From the NCBI RefSeq assembly GCF_900699765.1, contig NZ_CAADHO010000004.1:186001-250000 (forward strand): a stretch of DNA of 64,000 nt, in the 5' to 3' direction. The notes under the pieces are model-generated. The model was not told the origin of the DNA, made no database searches, and worked only from the letters and a program-made list of their open reading frames with translations. Origin of the DNA: Desulfoluna butyratoxydans. Lineage in GTDB: Bacteria; Desulfobacterota; Desulfobacteria; Desulfobacterales; Desulfolunaceae. Positions 18,143 to 26,280 of the stretch are shown one piece after another. Positions within the stretch are counted from its first letter, which is position 1, and each line of letters begins with the position of its first letter. A program made the translations under genes and the position numbers.

Positions 18143-18180
18143 CTGGGGTCCAGGGGATTATCCCCTGGTCGCCGGAGGCA
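18143..18180 (+). repeat. 38-bp intergenic repeat (family B), copy 2
   Basis: Matches 9509-9546 at all but two of 38 positions, with the core CCAGGGGATTATCCCCTGG and tail TCGCCGGAGGCA. It sits between aroE and aroA inside the operon and is preceded by a GCGAATG/CATTCGC inverted repeat (about 18099-18137). Transcripts reading through it would carry its hairpin. Confidence 0.85.
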
Positions 18181-18221
18181 TTTTTATAATCGATTTTCTC
18201 AGATTGCAGATGAGGCAGACC

Positions 18222-19481
18222 ATGAGAGAGATTACGCCCGGCATGGGCAGAGATAAGGTTGAGGTGACCCTTCCGGGGTCCAAGAGTTACTCCCACCGGC
18301 TGCTCATTGCAGCGGCCCTGGCTGAAGGGGAAAGCCGGATCACAGGTCTTTTGCGAAGCGAAGACACCCTGTTGACCCGTGACGCCTTAAGGGCCTTCGG
18401 CGCGGTGATCGAAGACGACGGGGAGGCCATGGTGGTGACGGGCACCGGCGGCAGGTTGAAGGCCTGTGCCGAGCCCATTTACCTGGCCAACTCCGGCACC
18501 TCCATGCGGCTGCTCACAGGCATTGCCGCCCTGGGTGAGGGGGAGACGGTGCTCACCGGCACCAAGCGCATGGGGGAACGGCCCATTGAGGATCTTTTGG
18601 TGGCCATGCGTCAGGCCGGGGTCCCGGCCCGGTGCGTAAACCCCACCGACTGCCCGCCCGTCAAGGTGACGGGGGGACACTTTGAGGGCGGCAAGGTGAC
18701 CCTGGACTGCCGCATCAGCAGCCAGTTCCTCTCCTCTTTGCTCCTGGCCGGGCCCTATGCCCCGAAGGGGATCGAGGTGACGGTGGCAGGCGAGCTGGTC
18801 TCCAGGCCCTATGTGGAGATCACCTTGGACATCATGGGCCGTTTTGGCGTCGAGGTGACCCACGACGACTTCAAGGTGTTCAAGGTGGCGCCCAACCAGA
18901 GCTACCGTCCCGGTGCCTACCACTGCGAGCCCGACGGATCCAACGCCAGCTACTTCTGGGCGGCTGCGGCCGTGACCGGCAAGAGCGTCAAGGTGATGAA
19001 CGTCACCAAGAAGTCCCGCCAGGGGGACGTGGCCCTTGTGGACGTCCTGGAGAAGATGGGCTGCACCGTCACCCACGAGGAGGACGGCACCACGGTCACC
19101 GGGGGCGAGCTCTCCGCCGTGACCGTGGACATGGCCCTGATGCCCGACGTGGTACCCACCCTGGCTGTGGTGGCGGCCCACGCCAAAGGCACCACCGTCA
19201 TCGAGAACGTGGCCCACCTGCGTGAGAAAGAGTGCGACCGCCTGGGCTGTGTGGCCACCGAACTCCGTAAAATGGGCATCGACGCCGTGGCAAAGGAGAG
19301 CAGTCTGGAGATTACCGGCGGCACCCTGACAGGCTCCGACGTGGAGACCTACGACGACCACCGCATGGCCATGAGCTTTTCCGTGGCAGGGCTTACCACC
19401 CCGGGGGTTCGTGTCCTGGATCCCGGTTGCGTAAAGAAGTCGTTTCCCACCTATTGGGATGTGTTCGAGACCTTGCAGTAA
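18222..19481 (+). CDS. aroA: 3-phosphoshikimate 1-carboxyvinyltransferase (EPSP synthase)
   Basis: Transfers the enolpyruvyl group of PEP to shikimate-3-phosphate. The 419-residue protein has the substrate-binding LPGSKSYSHRLLIAAALA, the PEP-binding NSGTSMRLLTG, the catalytic region DCRISSQFLSSLLLAGPYA, and the late motifs LREKECDRL and DDHRMAM. The ATG at 18222 is seven bases after GAGG; a longer reading from 18126 would translate the family B repeat and is rejected. It lies 208 bases after aroE, with the repeat in between, and 34 bases before aroK. Confidence 0.94.
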   Translation: MREITPGMGRDKVEVTLPGSKSYSHRLLIAAALAEGESRITGLLRSEDTLLTRDALRAFGAVIEDDGEAMVVTGTGGRLKACAEPIYLANSGTSMRLLTGIAALGEGETVLTGTKRMGERPIEDLLVAMRQAGVPARCVNPTDCPPVKVTGGHFEGGKVTLDCRISSQFLSSLLLAGPYAPKGIEVTVAGELVSRPYVEITLDIMGRFGVEVTHDDFKVFKVAPNQSYRPGAYHCEPDGSNASYFWAAAAVTGKSVKVMNVTKKSRQGDVALVDVLEKMGCTVTHEEDGTTVTGGELSAVTVDMALMPDVVPTLAVVAAHAKGTTVIENVAHLREKECDRLGCVATELRKMGIDAVAKESSLEITGGTLTGSDVETYDDHRMAMSFSVAGLTTPGVRVLDPGCVKKSFPTYWDVFETLQ

Positions 19482-19515
19482 ACATTGGTGCCAAGAGACA
19501 GCGGGGCAATACGCC

Positions 19516-20040
19516 ATGGGAAACAACATCTACCTGACAGGGTATCGCTGCACGGGAAAGACCACCGTGGGCAGGATTCTGGCCGAGCGCATGCACCGGC
19601 ATGTCGTGGATACCGACGGGTTTATCGTCGGCTATGCCGGGGCCAGCGTGGATGAGATTGTCAAACGGGACGGCTGGGAGGGCTTTCGAAAGCTGGAACG
19701 GTTTGCCTTACGGCAGGTGGCGGGCGGGGACAAGGCGGTGGTGGCCACCGGGGGCGGGATTGTTTTAAGCCCTGAAAACCGGCGCCTCATGCGCGAGTCC
19801 GGTGTGGTGATCTGGCTCAAAGCCCGGGTCCGCACCCTGGCCCGGCGCATCACCGCCGATGAGGCCACGGCCTCGCAGCGGCCCTCCCTCACCGGAGGGC
19901 AGGTGGCAGATGAGGTCGCCTCGGTCCTTGCGGAACGGGAACCCCTGTACCGGGAGGCCGCCCACATCATCATCGATACCGACGGCATGTCCCCGGACGA
20001 GGTGGCCGAAGAGATCCTGCGGCAGGTGAAAGACGCTTAA
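19516..20040 (+). CDS. aroK: Shikimate kinase
   Basis: ATP-dependent 3-phosphorylation of shikimate. The 174-residue protein starts MGNNIYLTGYRCTGKTT, which includes the Walker A loop GYRCTGKTT, followed by the shikimate-binding VDTDGFI, the RKLERFALRQV segment, the Walker B-like VVATGGGIVL, and the lid region around RPSLTGG. The start at 19516 gives the normal N-terminus; a longer frame into the end of aroA is not supported. Its usual order relative to EPSP synthase is reversed: here it acts on the product of aroE before aroA, but is encoded after it. Confidence 0.93.
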   Translation: MGNNIYLTGYRCTGKTTVGRILAERMHRHVVDTDGFIVGYAGASVDEIVKRDGWEGFRKLERFALRQVAGGDKAVVATGGGIVLSPENRRLMRESGVVIWLKARVRTLARRITADEATASQRPSLTGGQVADEVASVLAEREPLYREAAHIIIDTDGMSPDEVAEEILRQVKDA

Positions 20041-20111
20041 GGCAAGCATCCGGCGGCGAGGTGTGCCACCTCGAAAGCCGTTCGTATCTATTTTGATCTG
20101 TAACTGTTCAG

Positions 20112-20160
20112 TTGCCTCCGGCGGGTCGCTTTTTCGAAAAAAAGCTCCGCAAAAAACGTT
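20112..20160 (+). repeat. 49-bp intergenic repeat (family C), copy 1
   Basis: Reads TTGCCTCCGGCGGGTCGCTT then an A/T-rich palindrome and AGCTCCGC. The inverted copy at 61473-61521 matches 48 of 49 positions. It forms a long imperfect hairpin (GCGG...CCGC arms around TTTTT/AAAAA). Confidence 0.85.
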
Positions 20161-20214
20161 TCTAAGAAAATGTCGGAATTGTTTCGGCGGAGCCTATGAA
20201 TGATCACTTGAGAC

Positions 20215-20265
20215 CTGTTTATCAAACTTTTTAAACGTTTGGCCCCCGGCAGGGCCGCCGGAGGC
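20215..20265 (-). repeat. 51-bp intergenic repeat (family A), copy 3 (inverted)
   Basis: Reverse-orientation copy of the family A element within the 314-base aroK-aroC gap. That gap has no gene and is a mosaic: a CGAGGTGTGCCACCTCG hairpin near 20055, TGTAACTGTTCAG (shared with 61290), repeat C, then repeat A. Confidence 0.85.
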
Positions 20266-20354
20266 TTTTTTGATTTGAATAGCTACTTTGATTTTTGACC
20301 CGGGCGATGCCCGACGCGAGTGGGAATCCATTCGCATACAAGGGAGAGAGATAT

Positions 20355-21416
20355 ATGGCAGGCAACACCCTTGGCGGTTTGTTTCGCATAACCACATGGG
20401 GAGAATCCCATGGAGAGGCCGTGGGCGTGGTCATCGACGGCGCCCCGGCAGGCATTCCCTTTACCGAGGAGCATGTCCAGGCGTGGCTCGATCGGCGAAA
20501 GCCCGGAGGGGCCAAGACCAGCACCTCCCGAAAGGAGCCGGACAGGGCGAGGATCCTTTCCGGTGTCTTCGAAGGCAAAACCACGGGCACCCCGGTCTCC
20601 ATCATGGTGGCCAACAAGGATGCACGGTCAAGTTCTTACGCCGACATCATGGATCTCTACCGACCCGGCCACGGGGACATCACCTACGACGCAAAATACG
20701 GAATCCGGGATTACCGGGGCGGTGGACGGGCCTCGGCCCGGGAGACCGTGGGCCGGGTTGCAGCAGCTGCCCTGGCAGGTGAGATCCTGGCCGCCGCAGG
20801 GATATCCGTACGTGCCGCCACCATTGAACTGGGCGGGGTGCGGGCCCTGAAGCGCGACTACGGGACCATGGCGGAAAACCCTTACCTCTGTCCCGATGCC
20901 GAGGCTGCCGAGGCCATGGACGCCCGGGTGGACGAGGTGAGGCGGAAGGGCGATTCCCTGGGAGGGGTGGTGGAGATCATCGCCGACGGGGTTCCGGCAG
21001 GCCTGGGAGAACCGGTGTTTGAAAAACTCGATGCGGCCCTGGCCGGGGCCCTCATGGGCATCGGCGCCGTCAAGGGGGTGGAGATCGGAGACGGTTTTGA
21101 GGCGGCCCGGCTTACGGGCTCTGAGAACAACGATCCCATCACCCCGGACGGGTTTGCCTCCAACCACGCCGGGGGCATTCTTGCAGGGATTTCCAGCGGG
21201 GCGCCTTTGGTGATGCGCGTGGCGGTGAAGCCCATTCCGTCCATTACGCGGGAGCAGGAGACCATCAACACCCGTGGGGAGGCCACCACCATCCGCACAC
21301 GCGGTCGCCACGATGTGGCAGCCGTTCCCCGGGTGAACGTGGTGTGCGAAGCCATGGTGGCCCTGGTTCTGGTGGATCATTTTTTAAGGCAGAGGGCGGT
21401 GTCATGGAACAGGTAA
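20355..21416 (+). CDS. aroC: Chorismate synthase
   Basis: FMN-dependent trans-elimination of phosphate from EPSP to give chorismate. The 353-residue protein shows the three family signatures: [34 protein letters not shown] and the C-terminal [19 protein letters not shown]. The ATG at 20355 follows AGGGAGAGAG. It overlaps tyrA by 13 bases. The repeat-filled 314-base gap after aroK means that aroC-tyrA may have extra regulation or may depend on readthrough. Confidence 0.95.
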   Translation: MAGNTLGGLFRITTWGESHGEAVGVVIDGAPAGIPFTEEHVQAWLDRRKPGGAKTSTSRKEPDRARILSGVFEGKTTGTPVSIMVANKDARSSSYADIMDLYRPGHGDITYDAKYGIRDYRGGGRASARETVGRVAAAALAGEILAAAGISVRAATIELGGVRALKRDYGTMAENPYLCPDAEAAEAMDARVDEVRRKGDSLGGVVEIIADGVPAGLGEPVFEKLDAALAGALMGIGAVKGVEIGDGFEAARLTGSENNDPITPDGFASNHAGGILAGISSGAPLVMRVAVKPIPSITREQETINTRGEATTIRTRGRHDVAAVPRVNVVCEAMVALVLVDHFLRQRAVSWNR

Positions 21417-22231
21417 CCCTTGGGATTGTCGGCGGCAAGGGAGGCATGGGACGGCTCTTTGACGCCTGGTTTGTGAGGCGGGGTCACCGGGTGCTCCTGG
21501 CCGATGTGGACACGACCACCACGGCCGAAGAGCTGGCGAGGCGATGTGATCTCATCATGATCGCCACCCCCATGGACGTGGCCCCTGCCGTGGCCGAATC
21601 GCTGGGACCACGCATGTCCAGGGAGCAGGGCCTTTTCGACATCTGTTCCCTCAAAGAAGAGATCACCGGTGCCATGCTTTCGGCCACCTCCTGCGAGGTG
21701 GTGGGGACCCACCCCATGTTCGGTCCCCATACAGACGGGGTCGTCGGGCAGAATATCATCCTTACACCGGGGCGAGGGGAGCGGTGGCTCGCGTTTCTTG
21801 AACGTGAGTTTTCAGCGGGCGGGGCCCAGGTGTCGCGTATGGCCGCCGAAGACCATGATCGGGCTATGGCCCTGGCCCAGGGGCTGACCCACGTGGTGAC
21901 CATTGCCATGGGACGGACCCTTCAGAAGCTGGGGGTTACCCCGGATGACGCCCAGCCCTATGCCACGCCCATTTTTAAGCTGAAAAACGACCTCATCGGG
22001 CGTCTTTTTGCCCAGGACCCGGATCTGTATGCGGCCATGGTGGGAGACAATCCTTACGTGGGCGAGATGGTGGAGACCTTCGGGGGCGCCCTGGCCGAGA
22101 CCGCACGGGAGATGGTGGGAGCCGAGCGGGGCGGTGCCCTGGACTATATGGCGGAGATCCGGTCCTTTTTAGGACCCTGTTGCGAGGCGGGCCTTGAGGA
22201 ATCCAATAAAATCCTGAAATCCATGGTCTGA
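21404..22231 (+). CDS. tyrA: Prephenate dehydrogenase
   Basis: NAD(P)-dependent oxidative decarboxylation of prephenate to 4-hydroxyphenylpyruvate for tyrosine. The 275-residue protein starts [22 protein letters not shown], a Rossmann fold, followed by ATPMDVAP, a conserved [12 protein letters not shown] and the catalytic-region sequence [16 protein letters not shown]. No chorismate mutase or ACT domain is fused, unlike E. coli TyrA; the mutase is in pheA. Translation is probably coupled to aroC through the 13-base overlap. Last gene of the operon, closed by a hairpin at 22263. Confidence 0.92.
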   Translation: MEQVTLGIVGGKGGMGRLFDAWFVRRGHRVLLADVDTTTTAEELARRCDLIMIATPMDVAPAVAESLGPRMSREQGLFDICSLKEEITGAMLSATSCEVVGTHPMFGPHTDGVVGQNIILTPGRGERWLAFLEREFSAGGAQVSRMAAEDHDRAMALAQGLTHVVTIAMGRTLQKLGVTPDDAQPYATPIFKLKNDLIGRLFAQDPDLYAAMVGDNPYVGEMVETFGGALAETAREMVGAERGGALDYMAEIRSFLGPCCEAGLEESNKILKSMV

Positions 22232-22262
22232 TCCGTTCACCTCCTTTGCGGGTACACATGAG

Positions 22263-22307
22263 ACAGCTGCATTTTTCCTCGTTGTTTTGGGGTGATGCAG
22301 CTGTTTT
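22263..22307 (+). terminator. Probable terminator of the aromatic operon
   Basis: Perfect 10-base stem ACAGCTGCAT (22263-22272) with ATGCAGCTGT (22295-22304), a 22-base loop and four T's. The loop is long and the T run short, so efficiency is uncertain. Confidence 0.6.
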
Positions 22308-22355
22308 GCGATGGGGGTGCAGGGCTTATAAATGGAAGGCAATTGAGGAATTGGG

Positions 22356-22384
22356 TTGATAATGTTCCCATGAGAGGCTAACAT
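22356..22384 (+). promoter_or_regulatory. Putative promoter of fadD copy 1
   Basis: TTGATA (22356-22361), 17 bases, TAACAT (22379-22384), about 60 bases before the gene. The stretch TTGATAATGT also occurs upstream of the other two fadD copies, where it lies 5' of their TTGACA box, so it may instead be part of a shared operator. Confidence 0.35.
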
Positions 22385-22442
22385 AAGTTTGCTTCTATAA
22401 ACCGCGTTTCGACCTGCTCAACCCACTTTCCATGGAGGACCC

Positions 22443-24149
22443 ATGACCGAGACCACCTATCAGGATAAACCGTGGCTCAGCAGTTACGGGGAGGGTGTCC
22501 CCTTCCAGGTGAACTATGAAGAGATCTTCCTTACCGATTTTCTGGAGCGCTCCGTAAAGGAGTTTCCGGACAATCCGGCCCTCAATTTCCAAGGATTCAG
22601 GCTCTCTTACCGGGAGACGGATCGGATGGTCAAATCCGTGGCCGCGTGGTTGAAGTCCATCGGCGTTGAGAAGGGTGATCGCGTTGCGATTCTGCTCCCC
22701 AACGTTATTCCCTGTCTGGTTGCCTACTACGCCATTATGCGGGTGGGGGCCATCTGTGTGATGAACAATCCCCTGTACACCGACCGGGAGCTGCTCCACC
22801 AGTTCAATGATTCCGGGGCGCGGGTCCTCTTTACCCTGGATCTCCTGGCCGATCGCATGACGGCCTTGCGCAGCAAGACCTCCATCAAGGAGATCGTCTA
22901 CACCTCCATCGGCGATTACCTTCCCTTCCCCAAGAACCTTCTCTTTCCCCTGGTGGGAAAACGCAAAAAACTGGCTGCGGACGTGGCGCCGGCCCCGGAC
23001 GTGATAAAGTGGAAAGAGATGGTGGCGGCCAACGCCCCCACGGAATTTCGCGAGGCGTTGGACCTGGACGATGTGGCCATGTTTCAGTACACGGGGGGGA
23101 CCACCGGCGCGGCCAAGGGGGTCATGCTCACCCACCGAAACCTCTCGTTTCAGATCCAGCAGGCCAGCGTCTGGTTCTCCGAGTTTGAAAGGGGAGGGGA
23201 GTGCTGCATCGCCGCCCTGCCGTGGTTTCATATCTTCGGGCTTACCTGTGCCATGAACTACCCTGTCTCCATGGGATGGGAGATGGTGATGGTACCCAAG
23301 CCCCAGGGGCCACAGCTTCTGGAGACCATACGTAAATTCAGGCCCACCTATGCGCCCCTTGTTCCCACCATGTACATCGGCATGCTCAACGATCCGGCCA
23401 TTGATCGCACCGATTTAAGCTCCATCAAGGGCTGCTTTTCCGGCAGCGCGCCCCTTCCTTTGGAGGTGACCAAGGAGTTCGAGAGGCGTTCCGGTTCGGT
23501 GATCGTGGAGGGCTTCGGCATGACCGAATCCAGCCCGGTGACCCACATGAACCCCTTCAGCGGCGGCAAGCGGAAGGTGGGCAGTGTCGGCATTCCCGCG
23601 CCGGACACCGAAGCCCGGGTGGTGGACCTTGCCGATGGAGAGACCGACATGCCCGTTGGCGAGATCGGTGAGCTGTTCGTGCGGGGACCCCAGGTGATGA
23701 AGGGCTACCACAACCGGCCCGACGCCACGGCCGAGTCCCTCACCGACGGCTGGCTGCACACCGGCGACATCGCCCGCATGGACGAGGAGGGGTATTTTTA
23801 TATTGTGGACCGCAAAAAAGACATGATCCTCTCTGGCGGCTACAACGTCTACCCCAGGGACATCGACGAGGTCCTCTACGAACATCCCAAGGTGCAGGAA
23901 GCCTGTTCCATCGGGATTCCCCACAATCATCGGGGGGAGGCCGTGAAAGCCTTTGTGGTGCTCAAGGCAGGGGAGACCGCCACCGAGCAGGAGATGATCG
24001 AATTTTGCAGCGACAAGCTGGCCAAGTACAAATGGCCGGTGTCCGTGGAGTTCCGGGACTCCCTTCCCAAGTCCACGGTGGGCAAGATTTTGAGAAAGGA
24101 TCTCCGGGAGGAAGAAGTGGCAAAAAGTGCTGAGGCAAAGGGAGCTTGA
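22443..24149 (+). CDS. fadD: Long-chain fatty acyl-CoA synthetase, tandem copy 1
   Basis: Activates fatty acids to acyl-CoA with ATP, through an acyl-adenylate. The 568-residue ANL-family protein shows the P-loop-like YTGGTTGAAKGVMLTHRN, the GFGMTESSP motif, TGDIARMDEEGYFYIVDRKKDMI and the C-terminal catalytic Lys region KSTVGKILRKDLR. The ATG follows GGAGGACCC. First of three tandem paralogs of almost equal length; its N-terminus (TTYQDKPWLSSYGEGVP) is clearly related to the others but it is the most diverged. The chain-length range of each copy cannot be read from sequence. Confidence 0.92.
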   Translation: MTETTYQDKPWLSSYGEGVPFQVNYEEIFLTDFLERSVKEFPDNPALNFQGFRLSYRETDRMVKSVAAWLKSIGVEKGDRVAILLPNVIPCLVAYYAIMRVGAICVMNNPLYTDRELLHQFNDSGARVLFTLDLLADRMTALRSKTSIKEIVYTSIGDYLPFPKNLLFPLVGKRKKLAADVAPAPDVIKWKEMVAANAPTEFREALDLDDVAMFQYTGGTTGAAKGVMLTHRNLSFQIQQASVWFSEFERGGECCIAALPWFHIFGLTCAMNYPVSMGWEMVMVPKPQGPQLLETIRKFRPTYAPLVPTMYIGMLNDPAIDRTDLSSIKGCFSGSAPLPLEVTKEFERRSGSVIVEGFGMTESSPVTHMNPFSGGKRKVGSVGIPAPDTEARVVDLADGETDMPVGEIGELFVRGPQVMKGYHNRPDATAESLTDGWLHTGDIARMDEEGYFYIVDRKKDMILSGGYNVYPRDIDEVLYEHPKVQEACSIGIPHNHRGEAVKAFVVLKAGETATEQEMIEFCSDKLAKYKWPVSVEFRDSLPKSTVGKILRKDLREEEVAKSAEAKGA

Positions 24150-24220
24150 TCCATTTTTCTCGCTGGTAACGCCGGTGATCCTGAAAGGGATCCATCAGGT
24201 TTCATGGGGCGTTAGGGGTC

Positions 24221-24310
24221 GTGAAAAATGTTTAATAAAAATAACTTGATAATGTGAATCTACAGATCGAATCCTGTTGACAGCGCTTCGCCACTCCCTT
24301 AATTCATACG
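24221..24310 (+). repeat. 90-bp upstream direct repeat of fadD copy 2, with promoter
   Basis: This block is almost identical to 26136-26228 upstream of copy 3. It includes AATGTTTAATAAAAATAACT followed by TTGATAATGTGAA, and TTGACA (24277-24282), 17 bases, TAATTC (24300-24305) as a likely promoter. The AT-rich part 5' of the promoter is a candidate regulator site. Its conservation shows that regulatory DNA was duplicated with the gene. Confidence 0.7.
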
Positions 24311-24359
24311 CCTTGCGATGATGATTTTAACCCCAAGTGAGAAGAGTGGAGGACAGGGC

Positions 24360-26069
24360 GTGACCAGCAAGGTGACTTACCAGGGCAAACCGTGGTTGAG
24401 CAGCTACGAGACAGGCGTTCCCGAATTCATTGATTTTGAAGATATCTTTATTGCTGACTTTCTGGAACGCTCGGTGCGAAGGTTTCCGGACAACACCGCG
24501 TTGATTTTCCAGGGATTCAAGGTCTCGTACCGTGAACTCGACACCATGGTGCGGTCCATGGTGGCCTGCCTCCGGGGCATGGGGGTTAAAAAAGGGGACA
24601 GCGTGGCGATTCTTCTGCCCAACGTGATCCCCTGTGTGGTGGCCTATTATGCCATCATGCGCCTGGGGGCCGTGGCCGTCATGAACAACCCGTTGTACAC
24701 GGATCGGGAGCTGACCCATCAGTTCAACGATTCCGGGGCCGTGCTCCTCATCACCCTGGACCTGCTGGCCGACCGCATGGTCTCCCTGCGGGAGCACACC
24801 GGCATCAAAAAGATCATCTACACCTCCATTGGCGACTACCTGCCGTTTCCCAAAAATATTCTTTTTCCCCTGGTGGGCAAGCGAAAGAAGATGGCTGCCT
24901 CCGTTGCCCCGGCCCCGGATGTGTACCGATGGAAAGAGGTGCTGGCCACCCATGCACCGTCTGATTTCCGTGAAGAGCTCCACCTGGACGACGTGGCCAT
25001 GTATCAGTACACCGGAGGCACCACCGGTGTTTCCAAGGGGGTCATGCTGACCCACCGAAACCTGAGTTACCAGGTACAGCAGCTCACGTCATGGTTCTGC
25101 GGGCTGACCCACGGGGAAGAGCTCTTTATCGGCGGACTTCCCCTCTTCCATATCTTCGGGTTGACCACCGCCCTGAACTTTCCCGTGACCATGGGGGCGG
25201 GTATTGTTCTGGTTCCCAAACCCCAGGGTGCTCAGCTCCTCGAAGCCATTCGAAAGTTTCGTCCCACTTTTTCTCCCCTGGTTCCCACCATGTACATCAG
25301 CATGATGCATGATCCAGCCATTGAGAAGACCGACCTTTCCTGCATCAAGGGCCTTTTCTCCGGCAGCGCCCCCCTTCCCGTGGAGGTGATCCGTGAGTTT
25401 GAAACGCGGTCCGGGGCCGTCATTGCCGAAGGCTTCGGCATGACCGAGTCCAGCCCGGTGACCCATATCAACCCCTTTGACGGCGGACCCCGGAAAGCCG
25501 GCAGCATCGGGATTCCCATCAGCAACACCGACGCCCGTATCGTGGATCTTGCCGACGGGGTGACCGAGGTGCCGGTGGGGCAGGTGGGTGAGCTTGTGGT
25601 CCGGGGGCCCCAGGTGATGAAAGGGTACCTGAACAACCCAGAGGCCACTGCCGAGGCGCTGGCAGAAGAGTGGCTCCACACAGGGGATATTGCCAGGATG
25701 GACGAGGACGGCTACTTTTCCATCGTGGACCGCAAGAAGGACATGATCATCTCCGGCGGCTACAATGTCTACCCCCGGGATATCGACGAGGTACTCTACG
25801 AACACCCCAAGGTTCAGGACGCCTGCTCCATCGGGGTTCCCCATGCGCACCGGGGTGAGGCCGTGAAGGCCTTTGTGGTGCTCAAAGAGGGGGAGACCGC
25901 CACCGAACAGGAGCTGATTGATTTTTGCAGCGGCAAGCTGGCCAAGTACAAGTGGCCCGTGGCCGTGGAATTTCGTGACGAACTCCCGCGGTCCACGGTG
26001 GGGAAAATCCTGCGAAAAGACCTTCGCCAGGAGGTTATGGGCCAGACTCCTTCAGCCGGGGGGAATTGA
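24360..26069 (+). CDS. fadD: Long-chain fatty acyl-CoA synthetase, tandem copy 2
   Basis: Same reaction and motifs as copy 1 (YTGGTTGVSKGVMLTHRN, GFGMTESSP, STVGKILRKDLR), 569 residues. I take the GTG at 24360 as start because it follows GTGGAGGACAG and gives the N-terminus TSKVTYQGKPWLSSYE, matching copy 3; in-frame ATGs upstream lie in the promoter region. Closest to copy 3. It has its own duplicated upstream block, so the three genes need not be one operon. Confidence 0.92.
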   Translation: MTSKVTYQGKPWLSSYETGVPEFIDFEDIFIADFLERSVRRFPDNTALIFQGFKVSYRELDTMVRSMVACLRGMGVKKGDSVAILLPNVIPCVVAYYAIMRLGAVAVMNNPLYTDRELTHQFNDSGAVLLITLDLLADRMVSLREHTGIKKIIYTSIGDYLPFPKNILFPLVGKRKKMAASVAPAPDVYRWKEVLATHAPSDFREELHLDDVAMYQYTGGTTGVSKGVMLTHRNLSYQVQQLTSWFCGLTHGEELFIGGLPLFHIFGLTTALNFPVTMGAGIVLVPKPQGAQLLEAIRKFRPTFSPLVPTMYISMMHDPAIEKTDLSCIKGLFSGSAPLPVEVIREFETRSGAVIAEGFGMTESSPVTHINPFDGGPRKAGSIGIPISNTDARIVDLADGVTEVPVGQVGELVVRGPQVMKGYLNNPEATAEALAEEWLHTGDIARMDEDGYFSIVDRKKDMIISGGYNVYPRDIDEVLYEHPKVQDACSIGVPHAHRGEAVKAFVVLKEGETATEQELIDFCSGKLAKYKWPVAVEFRDELPRSTVGKILRKDLRQEVMGQTPSAGGN

Positions 26070-26135
26070 TCTTTGCCGAGGGCGAACCCATGGTCGCGAC
26101 GATGAAAATGCCCTGTTTAATCGGTTGTTAATGCG

Positions 26136-26228
26136 CGTAAAAAATGTTTAATAAAAATAACTTGATAATGTGAACCGTCAGGTTCGAATCCTGTTGACAG
26201 CGCATCGTCACTCCCTTAATTCATACAC
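26136..26228 (+). repeat. 90-bp upstream direct repeat of fadD copy 3, with promoter
   Basis: Near-identical to 24221-24310. The likely promoter is TTGACA (26194-26199), 17 bases, TAATTC (26217-26222). The most changed bases lie between the AT-rich block and the -35 box (TCTACAGATC versus CCGTCAGGTT), a non-conserved spacer. Confidence 0.7.
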
Positions 26229-26280
26229 TCTGAGAAATGAGTTTCAACGCCAGTATGAAAATCAGATGGAGGACAGACGC

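Noticed and set aside
18126..18221. Longer N-terminus for EPSP synthase
   Set aside because: The added residues are a translation of the family B repeat and lack a ribosome site; the ATG at 18222 has one.
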